Source of the DNA: Rhodanobacteraceae bacterium
GTDB taxonomy: Bacteria; Pseudomonadota; Gammaproteobacteria; Xanthomonadales; Ahniellaceae
Direction: 5' to 3'
Assembly (NCBI GenBank): GCA_016708465.1
Contig: JADJFT010000004.1
Span: 124,001-188,000, forward strand
Length of the DNA: 64,000 bases
Part shown: piece by piece, positions 1 to 9,419 of the stretch
Layout of the letters: the number at the start of each line of letters is the position of its first letter
How positions within the stretch are numbered: position 1 is the first letter of the stretch
Made by a program: the position numbers and the translations under genes
The notes under the pieces: generated by a model
Told to the model about the DNA's origin: nothing
Seen by the model: the letters and a program-made list of their open reading frames with translations, nothing else
Database searches by the model: none

Positions 1-2208
1 GCTTGCGCACGCCGTCGTCGAATGCGCGTAGCGACGCGATTTGCTCCAGTGCCCAGATACCTCGCCCGCGCGTGCCGATCACGAGATCGCCGTGCTTGAT
101 CTCCATGTCGATCACCGTTGCTGGTGGCAAGTTGAGTCGGAGTTCGCTGAAGCTGGCGCCGCTATCACGCGAGTACCAGACACCGTGTTCGCTGCCGAGG
201 TAGATGAAGCGTGCGTCTTCCGGATCGACACGCACCGAGTACAACGGCAGGTCAGTGGGTAAGCCTTTGCTGAGTTGCTGCCAGGACTGGCCGAAATTAT
301 GGGTGACGAACAGATACGGTTTACGGTCATCGAGACGATAACGATGCGCCACGAACCAAGCGGTACCGGCGTCGCTGCGCGAAGGCTCGATGCCGTCAAT
401 GGTGGCCCATTCCGGCATCGACTTCGGCGTGATGTTGGTCCAATTCGCACCGTCGTCTCGCGTCACATGGACGAGACCATCATCGCTGCCGACCCAGATT
501 ACGCCACGCTGCACGCGCGATTCGGCAATCGAGAAGATGCTGCCGAAAACCTCGACACCGGTGTTGTCGCCGGTGATCGGTCCGCCCGACCACAACTGCT
601 TGGACTCGTCGTCACGGGTCAGATCCGGGCTGATCGCTGCCCAAGTCTGGCCTTGGTCTGTGGTCCGGAATAATACGTTGCTGCCGTGATACAGGCCGCC
701 GTCGCGGAATGGTGAAGCTGCGGCTGGTGCGGTCCACTGAAAACGGTATGGATACTGTTTCGGCGGAATACCCGAGCCGTTGTAATGCGAGACCGAGATA
801 TTGCGGTACTGCCCGCTTCCTTCGACATAGTGCGAGAGATAGCCCATGTATTCGCCGGCGTAGATGTGGCCGGGACGGAACGGGTCGTAGACGAAGTCAC
901 CGGCCTCGCCACCACCGGCGTTGAACCATTCGGCCACCGAATGCGGGCCACGCAGGCTGCGCGATGGGCCGCTGGCGGTGCCCCAGTCCTGCATCGTGCC
1001 GCCGACATGATACGGCACGCGATCATCGACATCGATGTTGTAGAACTGCGCAATCGGCAGCAGCGGATGCGCCCAGGTTTGGCCGCCGTCGAGGGATACG
1101 TCGATGCCACCATCGTTGCCATTCACCATGCGCTGTGGATCGACCGGGTCGATCCAGACATCGTGGTGATCGCCATGGTGCGGGCCGTCGACCTGATGCA
1201 CGCTGTTTCCGCCATCGCGCGATTGCATCAGCGCGACTTGCGGGAACCAGACCACATCCGCATTCTGTGGATCGACGGTGATCGTCATGTAATACCAAGC
1301 ACGCTGAGTCAATACCGGGTGGTCATTGATGCGCTTCCATTCGCTGCCGCCATCGTCGCTGCGAAATAACCCACCGTGTTCCGCTTCGATCAATGCGTAG
1401 ATGCGGCCCTGCCTGCTGGGTGCAAAGGCAACGCCGACCTTGCCGACCACGCCTTTCGGCAGAACATCGTGCATGACGCGCTCGAAGCTGGCACCGCCAT
1501 CGCTGGAGCGGAACAGTCCACCGCCTTCGCCGCCACTCTGCAGCGACCATGGTGTTCGCCGCATCTGCCACATGCCGGCATAAACGATGCGCGGATTGTG
1601 CGGATCGATCGCAACATCGGACGCACCAGTGTCGGCATCGACCTTGAGGACTTGCGACCAAGTTCCGCCGCCATCCAGCGTGCGATAAACACCGCGCTGC
1701 GGACCGTGGCCGAAGGGTGAGCCGAGCACCGCCGCCAGTGCGATATCGGGATTGTGCGGATGCACCGCGATCGTACCGATCTGACCCTTGAGAGCCAGTA
1801 CCTGCTTCCATGACGCGCCAGCATCAGTAGAGCGCCAAATGCCGTCACCAATCGCGACATTGCCACGCGGGTTGGCTTCGCCGCTGCCGACATAGATCAC
1901 GTTCTGGTCGCTGGGTGCAACAGCGATCGAACCAATCGACTGCGTCGATTCCGTGTCGAAAATGGGTGCCCAGTCGATGCCATTGTTACTCGACTTCCAG
2001 ACCCCGCCCTGCGCGGCGGTGGCATAGAAGATCGTCGTACCGGGCACGCCGGTCACCCGTGTCATGCGTCCGCCAACCAACGGGCCGAGCGAGCGGAAGG
2101 CGAGGGCGCCATAGGCTGTGCCATCGGTCGCCTTGGGGTCGGCCTTCGCCTGTACAGCCAAGCTGGTGAGGCCCGCAGCCAGCAATTAGCATTGGCGCGG
2201 AAGTTCAT
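1..2208 (-). CDS. BNR/VPS10 (sortilin-like) beta-propeller protein, secreted, partial and N-terminally frameshifted
   Basis: The minus-strand reading frame is open from about 2185 to the left edge, so the C-terminus lies outside the window. It carries many Asp-box/BNR-type repeats of the form S-T/S-D-G-G-x-S/T-W, for example DGGASFERV and DDGGSEWKRI, and ends here with DLVIGTRGRGIWAL, which is typical of the VPS10/glycosyl-hydrolase-like propeller proteins common in Xanthomonadales. These are large exported proteins; the substrate is unknown. The frame has a TAA at 2186-2188. Adding one base there joins ATG 2208 (MNFRANA) to LLAAGLTSLAVQA, giving a normal signal peptide, so a 1-nt deletion near 2187 is likely. 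Start 2208 is inferred; no strong Shine-Dalgarno is visible. Confidence 0.8.
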
Positions 2209-2315
2209 GATGATTCGAATGTGCAGCGATGACGCAGCTGGCACTTGATCGTGGTCAACCCATCGCGACGCCATTGCCTTCAAGATCAACGAATCCGATC
2301 CAATGAGGTGTGCAG

Positions 2316-2804
2316 ATGATCCGTTACGTGACTGGAGATCTCCTGAAGAGCAAGGCGGCCGCGATTGCTCACGGCGTGGCGCCGAACGATTCATTCAATC
2401 AGGGTTTGGCGCACGCGCTGCGCGAGGCGTGGCCGGCGATGTACAAAGACTTTCGCCACTATTGCCAGACCAAGCATCCGAAGTCCGGTGGTGTGTGGAC
2501 TTGGGGCGGCGTCGACGGCGTCCGAATGATCGCCCTGTTTACCCAAGAAGCCGCCTACGACCATGGGTCCAAGCCCGGTAAAGCGACGACCGCACACGTT
2601 AACCATGCCTTGAAGGCGCTGGCCGCTGAAGTGCGCAAGGAAGGCTTCAAGAGCTTGGCCGTGCCGCGGTTCGCGACCGGCGTCGGTGGGCTCGACTGGA
2701 ACGATGTCAAACCGTTGGTTGAACATCATTTGGCAGACTTGGACATTCCCGTCTACGTGTACGAGCACTACGTTGCCGGACAATCGGCGGACGAAACTGC
2801 GTAA
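2316..2804 (+). CDS. Macrodomain protein (ADP-ribose-binding/Appr-1''-p processing-like)
   Basis: A protein of about 162 residues made of a single alpha/beta macrodomain. The N-terminus IRYVTGDLLKSKAAAIAHG matches the first strand and the GD(I/L) signature that binds the ADP-ribose adenine. FATGVGGLDWNDVKPLVE matches the late Gly-rich loop (P-R-F/x-T-G-x-G-G) near the distal ribose. The fold binds or hydrolyses ADP-ribose derivatives; the actual substrate cannot be told from sequence. ATG 2316 is preferred over GTG 2310 because GAGG at 2305-2308 sits 7 nt upstream of it. It stands alone and is convergent with pilU. No DarT-like toxin gene lies beside it, so a DarG antitoxin role is not supported. 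Confidence 0.8.
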   Translation: MIRYVTGDLLKSKAAAIAHGVAPNDSFNQGLAHALREAWPAMYKDFRHYCQTKHPKSGGVWTWGGVDGVRMIALFTQEAAYDHGSKPGKATTAHVNHALKALAAEVRKEGFKSLAVPRFATGVGGLDWNDVKPLVEHHLADLDIPVYVYEHYVAGQSADETA

Positions 2805-2814
2805 TCACGGATAC

Positions 2815-2843
2815 GCGCCGTAGCAAACGATTCGTTACGGCGC
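2815..2843. terminator. Putative bidirectional hairpin between convergent genes
   Basis: GCGCCGT at 2815-2821 pairs with ACGGCGC at 2836-2842, with an inner AACG/CGTT helix. It lies exactly between the convergent macrodomain and pilU genes. No clear U-tract follows on either strand, so termination is inferred from position and symmetry. Confidence 0.4.
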
Positions 2844-2881
2844 ATCTCCAGCGCAAAACGCGTCAACCGCGCGTTGTCGAG

Positions 2882-4036
2882 TCACGGCTTTGATGTCGGT
2901 TCAACGAAATCTTCGATTGCCATCGAGTGATCACCCGGGCCGCTCACAGCATGGGTGGCGATGCCGGGCGCCGGGCCCTGCAAACGAATACGCAACGAAA
3001 GGTCGGTGCGCGAATCGGCATGATCGATGGCATCCCGATAACTGATGCGTCCGCCGGCATAAAGCAGATACAGCGATTCGTCGAACGTTTGCATGCCTTG
3101 CTCGGCGCCTTGCTTCATGGCTTCGCGAATGGTCGCAATGTCGCCCTTCGCGATCAGGTCGGAAACATAAGCACTCGCGAGCAGGATCTCGACCGCCGGC
3201 ACACGCTTGCGGTCAAGTCCCTTGAGCAGACGTTGCGAAATCACCGCCTTGAGGTTCAGCGACAGGTCGATGAACAACTGGTGGTGCGCCGTCTCGGGGA
3301 AGAAATTGACGATGCGATCGAGCGTCTGATTGGCATTGTTCGCGTGCAGGGTGGACAGGCAGAGATGGCCGGTTTCGGCATAAGACATCGCGGCTTGCAT
3401 GGTCTCGCGGTCGCGAATCTCGCCGATCATGATGACGTCGGGTGCCTCTCGCATCGCGTTCTTCAGCGCATTCGCATAACTCATCGTGTCGAGCCCGACC
3501 TCGCGTTGGTCGACGATGGATTTCTTGTGCTCGTGCACGTATTCGATCGGCTCTTCAACCGTGAGAATGTGGCCGGTCTTGACCGAATTGCGGTAGTCGA
3601 TCATCGCCGCCAACGTCGTCGACTTTCCGGAGCCGGTCGCGCCGACCACCAGCACCAGGCCGCGCGGAATCATGATCAAGTCGCGCAGGATCGGTGGCAG
3701 GTTGAGGTCGCTTAGCGATGGAATATGGCTGGTGATGTAGCGCAGTGTGAACGCGACATCGCCGCGCTGGCGATAGACATTGACGCGATAGCGTCCGATC
3801 TTCGGCAGGCCGATGGCGAGGTTCATCTCCATCGTCGCCTCGAACTCCTTCTGCTGTTTTTCGTTCATGATCGAGTACGCGAGATCATGCACCTTGTCGG
3901 CAGTCAGTTGCGGCTCGTTGAGCGGGCCGGTCTCGCCGTCGATCTTGATGTTCGGCGGCGCACCGACCGTGAAAAACAGGTCCGAGGCGTTCTTCTGCGC
4001 CATCAACTGCAGGTACGGCGTCAGGTCGGAATGCAT
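2882..4036 (-). CDS. pilU: Type IV pilus retraction ATPase PilU
   Basis: A 384-residue cytoplasmic hexameric ATPase of the PilT/PilU family that supports pilus retraction and twitching. Visible motifs in order: Walker A GATGSGKSTT (about residues 131-140), Asp box TVEEPIEYVHEHKKS, Walker B VIMIGEIRDRETM, and His box ETGHLCLSTLHANNANQ. The length, the GLPKIGRYRVNVYRQRGDVA segment and the long tail after residue 345 fit PilU better than the shorter PilT. pilT normally sits beside pilU; here it does not, and no other pilus gene is in the window. Downstream it converges with the macrodomain gene. Confidence 0.9.
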   Translation of the reverse strand: MHSDLTPYLQLMAQKNASDLFFTVGAPPNIKIDGETGPLNEPQLTADKVHDLAYSIMNEKQQKEFEATMEMNLAIGLPKIGRYRVNVYRQRGDVAFTLRYITSHIPSLSDLNLPPILRDLIMIPRGLVLVVGATGSGKSTTLAAMIDYRNSVKTGHILTVEEPIEYVHEHKKSIVDQREVGLDTMSYANALKNAMREAPDVIMIGEIRDRETMQAAMSYAETGHLCLSTLHANNANQTLDRIVNFFPETAHHQLFIDLSLNLKAVISQRLLKGLDRKRVPAVEILLASAYVSDLIAKGDIATIREAMKQGAEQGMQTFDESLYLLYAGGRISYRDAIDHADSRTDLSLRIRLQGPAPGIATHAVSGPGDHSMAIEDFVEPTSKP

Positions 4037-4118
4037 GCGGGCTCCTTGTCGTCCAATTGGGCAATGATGCGCTATCCATCGAATGCCGGTTGCGTCATCC
4101 GGTCGAAGTCGTTGCCGA

Positions 4119-4778
4119 TCAAGCCGGCTGATTCAGACGCACGGCTTCCTTTGCAAGCGCCTCGATCCTGGCGAAGTCGCGTGCAGCGAGTGCAGCGATG
4201 GGAACCATCCAGGAACCGCCGACGGTGATGACGTTGTCGAGCGCGAGATAACGCGGCGCGCTGGCCGCGTCGATGCCGCCGGTTGGACAGAACTGCACCT
4301 GCGGAAACGGTCCGGCAAAGGCCTTGAGCGCACCGACACCACCGCTCGATTCGGCCGGGAAAAACTTGAAGCGACGGTGGCCGTGTTCGAGTCCGCGCAT
4401 CAATTCGCTGGCGCTCGCGATGGCGGGAATGTGCGGAATTGTTGCGCGCGCTGCCGCGATATACACCGACTCGGTGCTGCCAGGCGAGATCGAAAAAAGC
4501 GCGCCGGCGCGGGTGACTGCATCAAGGTCGTCCTCATCGAGCACGGTGCCGGCGCCGACGATCGCACCCGGTACCGCGCGGACCATCGCGGCGATCGCCT
4601 CAAGCGCGATGGCGCTACGCAGCGTGACTTCGAGCACGGGTAGGCCACCCGCGACCAGCGCGCGCGCCAGCGGCACGGCGTCTTCGAGTTTGCTGATCGA
4701 GATCACGGGCAGGACCGGTGCGCGCGCCAAAAGGGCGTCGACCGTGCTGCAGCGCTGCTCGATGGTCCAGTGAGTCAT
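4119..4778 (-). CDS. eda: 2-dehydro-3-deoxyphosphogluconate (KDPG) aldolase
   Basis: A 219-residue class I aldolase that cleaves KDPG to pyruvate and glyceraldehyde-3-phosphate, the last step of the Entner-Doudoroff pathway. The TIM-barrel motifs are intact: VLPVISI, GGLPVLEVTLRS (catalytic Glu), VGAGTVL, FKFFPAE (Schiff-base Lys) and CPTGGID. The start is placed at ATG 4778 (MTHWTIEQRC), which agrees with family length; an in-frame upstream extension to 4820 would overlap the end of edd. It is the last gene of zwf-pgl-edd-eda, with the edd stop only about 18 nt upstream, so it is presumably co-transcribed. Confidence 0.95.
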   Translation of the reverse strand: MTHWTIEQRCSTVDALLARAPVLPVISISKLEDAVPLARALVAGGLPVLEVTLRSAIALEAIAAMVRAVPGAIVGAGTVLDEDDLDAVTRAGALFSISPGSTESVYIAAARATIPHIPAIASASELMRGLEHGHRRFKFFPAESSGGVGALKAFAGPFPQVQFCPTGGIDAASAPRYLALDNVITVGGSWMVPIAALAARDFARIEALAKEAVRLNQPA

Positions 4779-4795
4779 GAACGACGAACTCCTGT

Positions 4796-6616
4796 TCAGT
4801 TTTCCGAAAAAAGACTGCACGCACCCCGTTCGGCCGAGCCGACGTGGGTACGCATGTTGCCGAACAGTTCGCGACCCGAACCGACACGGTTTGCCGCGAG
4901 GTCGAAAGTTGCCGGTGTGCGCGCGGCGAATTCGGCGGCCGGCAGCAATACGTCCATGGAGCCGATTTCGGCATCGATGCGGATGATGTCGCCATCGCGC
5001 AATTTTGCGAGCGCACCATCGCAGATCGTTTCTGGCGACACGTGGATCGCAGCCAACACTTTGCCGGATGCACCAGACATGCGCCCATCGGTGAGCAGCG
5101 CGACGCGCTGGCCACGATCCTGCAGCACACCGAGCGTCGGTGTCAGCTTGTGCAGTTCCGGCATGCCGTTCGCACGCGGCCCCTGGGCGCGGACCACTGC
5201 GACGAAATCACCGTTCAGTTCGCCGGCGTTGAATGCCAGCAGCAGTGCATCCTGTGACTCGAATATGCGCGCCGGTGCTTGGATGCGGCGAAATGCCGAT
5301 TTGACCGCCGAAGTCTTGGCGATGGCGCGTCCGAGATTGCCTTGCAGGCGAACGAGGCCGCCTTCGGCGTCGAATGGTTCGGCGACGCCGCGCAGGATCG
5401 AACGATCCAGCGAGCTCGCCGGTGGCTCGCGCCAGCGCAGCTTGAGGTCATCGAGAAACGGCTCGCGCGCTTGGTCGCGTAACGTTCCACCATGTACGCA
5501 GCGGATGTCTGCGTGCATCAGTCCGGCATCCAGCAATTCGCGGATCACCACACCAAGCCCACCGGCGGCGTGAAAATGATTCACGTCGCCCTCGCCATTT
5601 GGATAGATGCGCGTCAGTAGCGGTGTGGCACGGCTCAGTTCGTCAAGGTCATCCCAATCGATGATCAATCCAGCGGCCCGCGCGATCGCCACCAAGTGGA
5701 TCGCATGATTGGTCGAACCACCGGTCGCAGCGAGTCCAACCATGGCATTCACGATGGCTTTGGCGTCAATGGTGCGGCCAATCGGCGTGTACTCGTCGCC
5801 CAGCGTGGTGATTGCGCAGATGCGTTCTGCCGCCGCCACCGTGAGTGCATCGCGCAACGGTGTCCCCGGATGGACGAAGGCACTGCCGGGCATGTGCAAG
5901 CCCATGACTTCGACCAGCATCTGGTTTGAATTCGCGGTGCCGTAAAACGTACAGGTGCCGGCACTGTGATACGAGGCCGCTTCGGCATCCAGTAGTTGTT
6001 CGCGCGTCGCCTTGCCCTCGGCATACGCCTGCCGCACGCGTGCCTTTTCCGTATTCGGCAGACCGGAGGGCATCGGGCCTGCAGGCACCAAAATGATCGG
6101 CAAGTGTCCGAACGAGAGCGCTCCGATCAGTAGTCCGGGCACAATTTTGTCGCAGACGCCGAGCAGCAGGGCACCATCGAACATCTCGTGGGTGAGTGCG
6201 ATGGCGGTCGATTGGGCGATCACGTCGCGCGAAAACAACGACAGTTCCATGCCCGCCCTGCCCTGGGTGACGCCATCGCACATCGCCGGCACACCGCCCG
6301 CAACCTGGGCGCTGGCGCCGACGCCACGCGCGGCCATGCGAATCAGTTCGGGGTAGTGCTTCAGCGGCTCATGCGCACTGAGCATGTCGTTGTAGGCGGT
6401 GACGACACCAATGTTCGCACCATGCACGCTGCGCAGGAGCGGCTTGTCAGCAGCGGATGCCGCAAAGCCGTGGGCGAGGTTGCCGCAGCCGAGCTTGCCG
6501 CGAGCGCTACCAATGACGCGCGCCGCTTCAATCTTGGCGAGATAGTTCGCACGCAATTCGCGGCTGCGATCGACGATCCGCGCGGTAACGCGTGCAGTGA
6601 CCGGATGCAATGTCAT
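4796..6616 (-). CDS. edd: 6-phosphogluconate dehydratase
   Basis: A 606-residue member of the IlvD/Edd family of Fe-S dehydratases, converting 6-phosphogluconate to KDPG. Recognisable blocks are VTAYNDMLSAHEPLKHYP, the cluster-binding VPAMCDGVTQG and LLLGVCDKIVPG, SAGTCTFYGTANSNQM, GLAATGGSTNHAIHL, and the C-terminal LTDGRMSGASGKVLAAIHV. ATG 6616 is chosen because it overlaps the pgl stop in a TGATG arrangement, typical of translational coupling, and the protein begins MTLHPVTARVTARI like its homologues. Longer upstream starts would sit inside pgl. Confidence 0.95.
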   Translation of the reverse strand: MTLHPVTARVTARIVDRSRELRANYLAKIEAARVIGSARGKLGCGNLAHGFAASAADKPLLRSVHGANIGVVTAYNDMLSAHEPLKHYPELIRMAARGVGASAQVAGGVPAMCDGVTQGRAGMELSLFSRDVIAQSTAIALTHEMFDGALLLGVCDKIVPGLLIGALSFGHLPIILVPAGPMPSGLPNTEKARVRQAYAEGKATREQLLDAEAASYHSAGTCTFYGTANSNQMLVEVMGLHMPGSAFVHPGTPLRDALTVAAAERICAITTLGDEYTPIGRTIDAKAIVNAMVGLAATGGSTNHAIHLVAIARAAGLIIDWDDLDELSRATPLLTRIYPNGEGDVNHFHAAGGLGVVIRELLDAGLMHADIRCVHGGTLRDQAREPFLDDLKLRWREPPASSLDRSILRGVAEPFDAEGGLVRLQGNLGRAIAKTSAVKSAFRRIQAPARIFESQDALLLAFNAGELNGDFVAVVRAQGPRANGMPELHKLTPTLGVLQDRGQRVALLTDGRMSGASGKVLAAIHVSPETICDGALAKLRDGDIIRIDAEIGSMDVLLPAAEFAARTPATFDLAANRVGSGRELFGNMRTHVGSAERGACSLFSEN

Positions 6617-7332
6617 CACGGACTCCAGTGAATTTCGGCGGAAGGGTGCGCGCTGGCGAGCAGGGTCGCAACCGGCAGGGTAGCGTCGCCACAACGTGCG
6701 CGCTCGAGCACATCTCGTTTGTCGCGGCCGCTGATCAGAAGCATCACCCGACGGGCATGCAATAGGCGCGATAAGGTCAGGCTGATACGCGGGTGCGGAC
6801 CTGCTACCGGCATCGGGTTGGGCAGGATCGGCAGCGCAGCGGATGTGTTGCTCAGCGACAGTGCCGAAGCCAGATTTGCTGCACCCGGGAACAGTGATGC
6901 GAAGTGACCGTCCGCGCCCATGCCAAGCATGCAGAGGTCAAAAGGCTGCGGATACGCGGCGAGCGCGTCGTTCGCGAAATTCGCACTCACAGTTCCCTGC
7001 GGCGATCCAGGCACCAGTGACAACCAGCGTATGTCATCAGCACCAGCGAAGGCGTCGCGCATCTGGCGCAGGTTGCAGTCCGGATGATCCGCCGGCACCC
7101 AGCGTTCATCGCTCGGTAGCACGGTCACGCGCGACCAATCACGCGGCCGGCTGGCGAGGCGACGGAATACTGGCGGCGAGGTGCGCCCGCCGGCGAGCGC
7201 TAACAAGACGGCGCCGCGTTCCTGCAACGCGACGTCGAGATCAGTGTCGATGCGCGCGGCACAGGCGGCTGCGAGCGCATCAGCATCGTCGTAGTGAAAC
7301 TCGGTCCAGGTCATCGCTGCGGCGCGCTTCAT
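6616..7332 (-). CDS. pgl: 6-phosphogluconolactonase
   Basis: A 238-residue DevB/Pgl-type enzyme that hydrolyses 6-phosphogluconolactone to 6-phosphogluconate. The sugar-phosphate isomerase fold is recognisable from LALAGGRTSPPVFRRLA, the conserved VLPSDERWVPADHPDCNLRQMRD block and LGMGADGHFASLFPG (catalytic His in DGH). ATG 7332 overlaps the zwf stop by 4 nt (ATGA), which supports this start; an internal Met at residue 7 is possible. It sits between zwf and edd in the order zwf-pgl-edd-eda. Confidence 0.94.
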   Translation of the reverse strand: MKRAAAMTWTEFHYDDADALAAACAARIDTDLDVALQERGAVLLALAGGRTSPPVFRRLASRPRDWSRVTVLPSDERWVPADHPDCNLRQMRDAFAGADDIRWLSLVPGSPQGTVSANFANDALAAYPQPFDLCMLGMGADGHFASLFPGAANLASALSLSNTSAALPILPNPMPVAGPHPRISLTLSRLLHARRVMLLISGRDKRDVLERARCGDATLPVATLLASAHPSAEIHWSP

Positions 7333-8792
7333 TCGCGCCAGCTGTGGCCATGGCGTTCAGTCAATGCGACCGAACTGCTCGGGCCCCAGGTTCCGGCAGG
7401 ATAAGATTTTGGTTGCACAGCGTGCGCGCGCCAGCCATCGAGGATGCCATCAATCCATTGCCATGCGGCCTCGGTCTCGTCGCGACGCACGAACAGCGTG
7501 CCATTGCCTTCGATTGCATCGAGGTACAGACGTTCGTAGGCGAGACGGCGGCGCGACTGCGCGAAGGCATCGTGTACGTCGAGGTCGAGCGTGACCTGCG
7601 CCAGCTTGAGCCCGGAACGATCGAGCCCGGGCGTCTTGTGCATCAGCATCAGCTCGATCCGTTCTTCGGGCTGCAGTTTGATCACCAGCGCATTTGGGTC
7701 GGCATGCGCGCCGGTACCCTTGAAGATTGAATGCGGTACGGCGCGGAATTGGAGGTAGATCTCAGTGCAGCGACGGGGCATGCGTTTGCCGGTGCGCAGA
7801 TAAAACGGCACGCCGGACCAGCGCCAGTTGTCGATATGTGCGCGCAATGCAATGTAAGTCTCGGTACTACTGGCACGTCCGAGTTCGTCGCGATAGCCGG
7901 GCACGGTGGCCGCATCGACTGCGCCATTTGTGTATTGACCTGCGACGCTGTGCGCGGCGACCTCGTTTATTCCGATCGGGCGCAGCGAGCGCAGCACCTT
8001 CAGTTTTTCGTCGCGCACCGCGCCCGGATCGAAGTGCGATGGCGGCTCCATTGCGGTCAGGCACAGCAGTTGTAACAGGTGATTTTGCAACATGTCGCGA
8101 CTTGCGCCGCTGTCGTCGTAGTAATCACCACGGCCCTCGACGCCGATGGTTTCAGCAACGGTGATCTGCACTTGCTCGATGTGACGCGCGTTCCACAGCG
8201 GCTCGAACAGCGCATTGCCAAAACGCAGCGCCAGCAGGTTTTGCACGCCCTCCTTGCCGAGATAGTGATCGACGCGAAACACGCGTGCTTCGTCGAATAC
8301 CCGCGTCACACCATTGTTGATTGCGATCGCGCTACCGAGGTCGTGACCGATCGGTTTTTCGAGCATCACGCGGGTGCCGGCGCCGGCGAGTCCTGCCGCA
8401 CCGAGCAAGTCGCAGATCGGCGCATAGAAGCGTGGTGCGGTGGATAGGTGATAGACGACATCGCCGCGCGTCATCGCGCAGATACGATCGGTCAATGCTT
8501 TCGCCGCCACCGCATCGTCGATCGCCGCGGCCTGATAGTGCACGGCTTCCAGAAATCGTTGAATCGATGCTGCGTCACGATCGCCGACGGCGACGCGCTT
8601 CGCTAGTGTTTCGGCAACACCGGCTCGAAAACCAGCATCATCGAGCGCACCACGTGCCGTGCCGAGAATACGGATATCGGCTGGCAGCAGACCATCGCGA
8701 TAGAGGCCGTACATCGATGGCAGCAGCATGCGCTGCGCCAAGTCACCGGTCGCGCCGAAGATCACCAACAGGGAAGCCGGTCGTGCGCTCAT
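7329..8792 (-). CDS. zwf: Glucose-6-phosphate 1-dehydrogenase
   Basis: A 487-residue cytoplasmic enzyme oxidising glucose-6-phosphate to 6-phosphogluconolactone with NAD(P)+. The Rossmann motif is VIFGATGDLAQRMLLPS (residues 10-26) and the active-site peptide RVDHYLGKEGVQN is intact, including the catalytic His and substrate-binding Lys. MLEKPIGHDL and LRTGKRMPRR are further family blocks. It heads the Entner-Doudoroff cluster; the downstream genes overlap or nearly abut, implying one transcript starting upstream of 8792. No regulator such as HexR is adjacent. Confidence 0.95.
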   Translation of the reverse strand: MSARPASLLVIFGATGDLAQRMLLPSMYGLYRDGLLPADIRILGTARGALDDAGFRAGVAETLAKRVAVGDRDAASIQRFLEAVHYQAAAIDDAVAAKALTDRICAMTRGDVVYHLSTAPRFYAPICDLLGAAGLAGAGTRVMLEKPIGHDLGSAIAINNGVTRVFDEARVFRVDHYLGKEGVQNLLALRFGNALFEPLWNARHIEQVQITVAETIGVEGRGDYYDDSGASRDMLQNHLLQLLCLTAMEPPSHFDPGAVRDEKLKVLRSLRPIGINEVAAHSVAGQYTNGAVDAATVPGYRDELGRASSTETYIALRAHIDNWRWSGVPFYLRTGKRMPRRCTEIYLQFRAVPHSIFKGTGAHADPNALVIKLQPEERIELMLMHKTPGLDRSGLKLAQVTLDLDVHDAFAQSRRRLAYERLYLDAIEGNGTLFVRRDETEAAWQWIDGILDGWRAHAVQPKSYPAGTWGPSSSVALTERHGHSWRE

Positions 8793-8871
8793 GCCACTCG
8801 TTCATCGTCGAAAGGACAGGAGCGTAGCGCGCCGCTGCAAGACGGCAAGGCTTGTATACGTTTGCAGCAGG

Positions 8872-9330
8872 TCACTCCAGCGGGCGGGCGTCGATCCGCA
8901 CGTCGGTTTTCAATGACTGCCCGACGAAACAGCCGCGATGCGCGCGTTCGTGAAGTTTCGCGTACTCCTCGGCATTCGGTTGGTTATCGCCGGCGAAGCG
9001 GACCGTTGGACGCAACGTCGCCGACACCACGGCCATCGCCCCCTCGGCGTTCTTGCCGAGTTCACACTCGGCATCGTCGAGATATTCGTCGACCACGAAG
9101 CCGCGATTTGCGGCCACCGCGAGAAAGGTCAGCAGATGGGAGGACGATAGCGCCGACAGCAGCATTTGCTCGGGATCAGCCAGCGCTACATTGCCGCCAT
9201 AAGCCACGGCGGACGACACCGCGAGTGTTTGCCCACCGAGGTAACGGACTTGATGGTCCTTCGGAAAGTTGCCGCGCTCAAAGGCAGCATCGTGACGCTG
9301 CCAGTTCAGGGTGATGCGATGGTCGCTCAT
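8872..9330 (-). CDS. OsmC-family protein lacking the usual first (peroxidatic) cysteine
   Basis: A 152-residue OsmC/Ohr fold protein; related proteins reduce organic hydroperoxides using two cysteines. Family hallmarks are DPEQMLLSALSSSHLLTFLA, the long central helix with the first active cysteine expected in it, and AHRGCFVGQSLKTDV with the second. Here the first position reads S-S-S-H instead of S-x-C-H, so only the C-terminal Cys remains. Peroxidase activity by the standard mechanism is doubtful. The start is ATG 9330 with GGAGTAA just upstream. It is a stand-alone gene between zwf and kbl. Confidence 0.85.
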   Translation of the reverse strand: MSDHRITLNWQRHDAAFERGNFPKDHQVRYLGGQTLAVSSAVAYGGNVALADPEQMLLSALSSSHLLTFLAVAANRGFVVDEYLDDAECELGKNAEGAMAVVSATLRPTVRFAGDNQPNAEEYAKLHERAHRGCFVGQSLKTDVRIDARPLE

Positions 9331-9419
9331 GGCTTACTCCTGCTTCAGGGGGCAGCGTCGATCATGGCAGCGTGACGCAACCGCGTGCCTTGAGCCGGAT
9401 CAAGTGACGCGGCGATCGG

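Noticed and set aside
2310..2804. Macrodomain gene as a DarTG toxin-antitoxin system
   Set aside because: No ADP-ribosyltransferase gene is adjacent on either side.
2927..3715. 262-residue open frame opposite pilU
   Set aside because: It is a high-GC antisense frame of a clear ATPase gene, with no recognisable motif.
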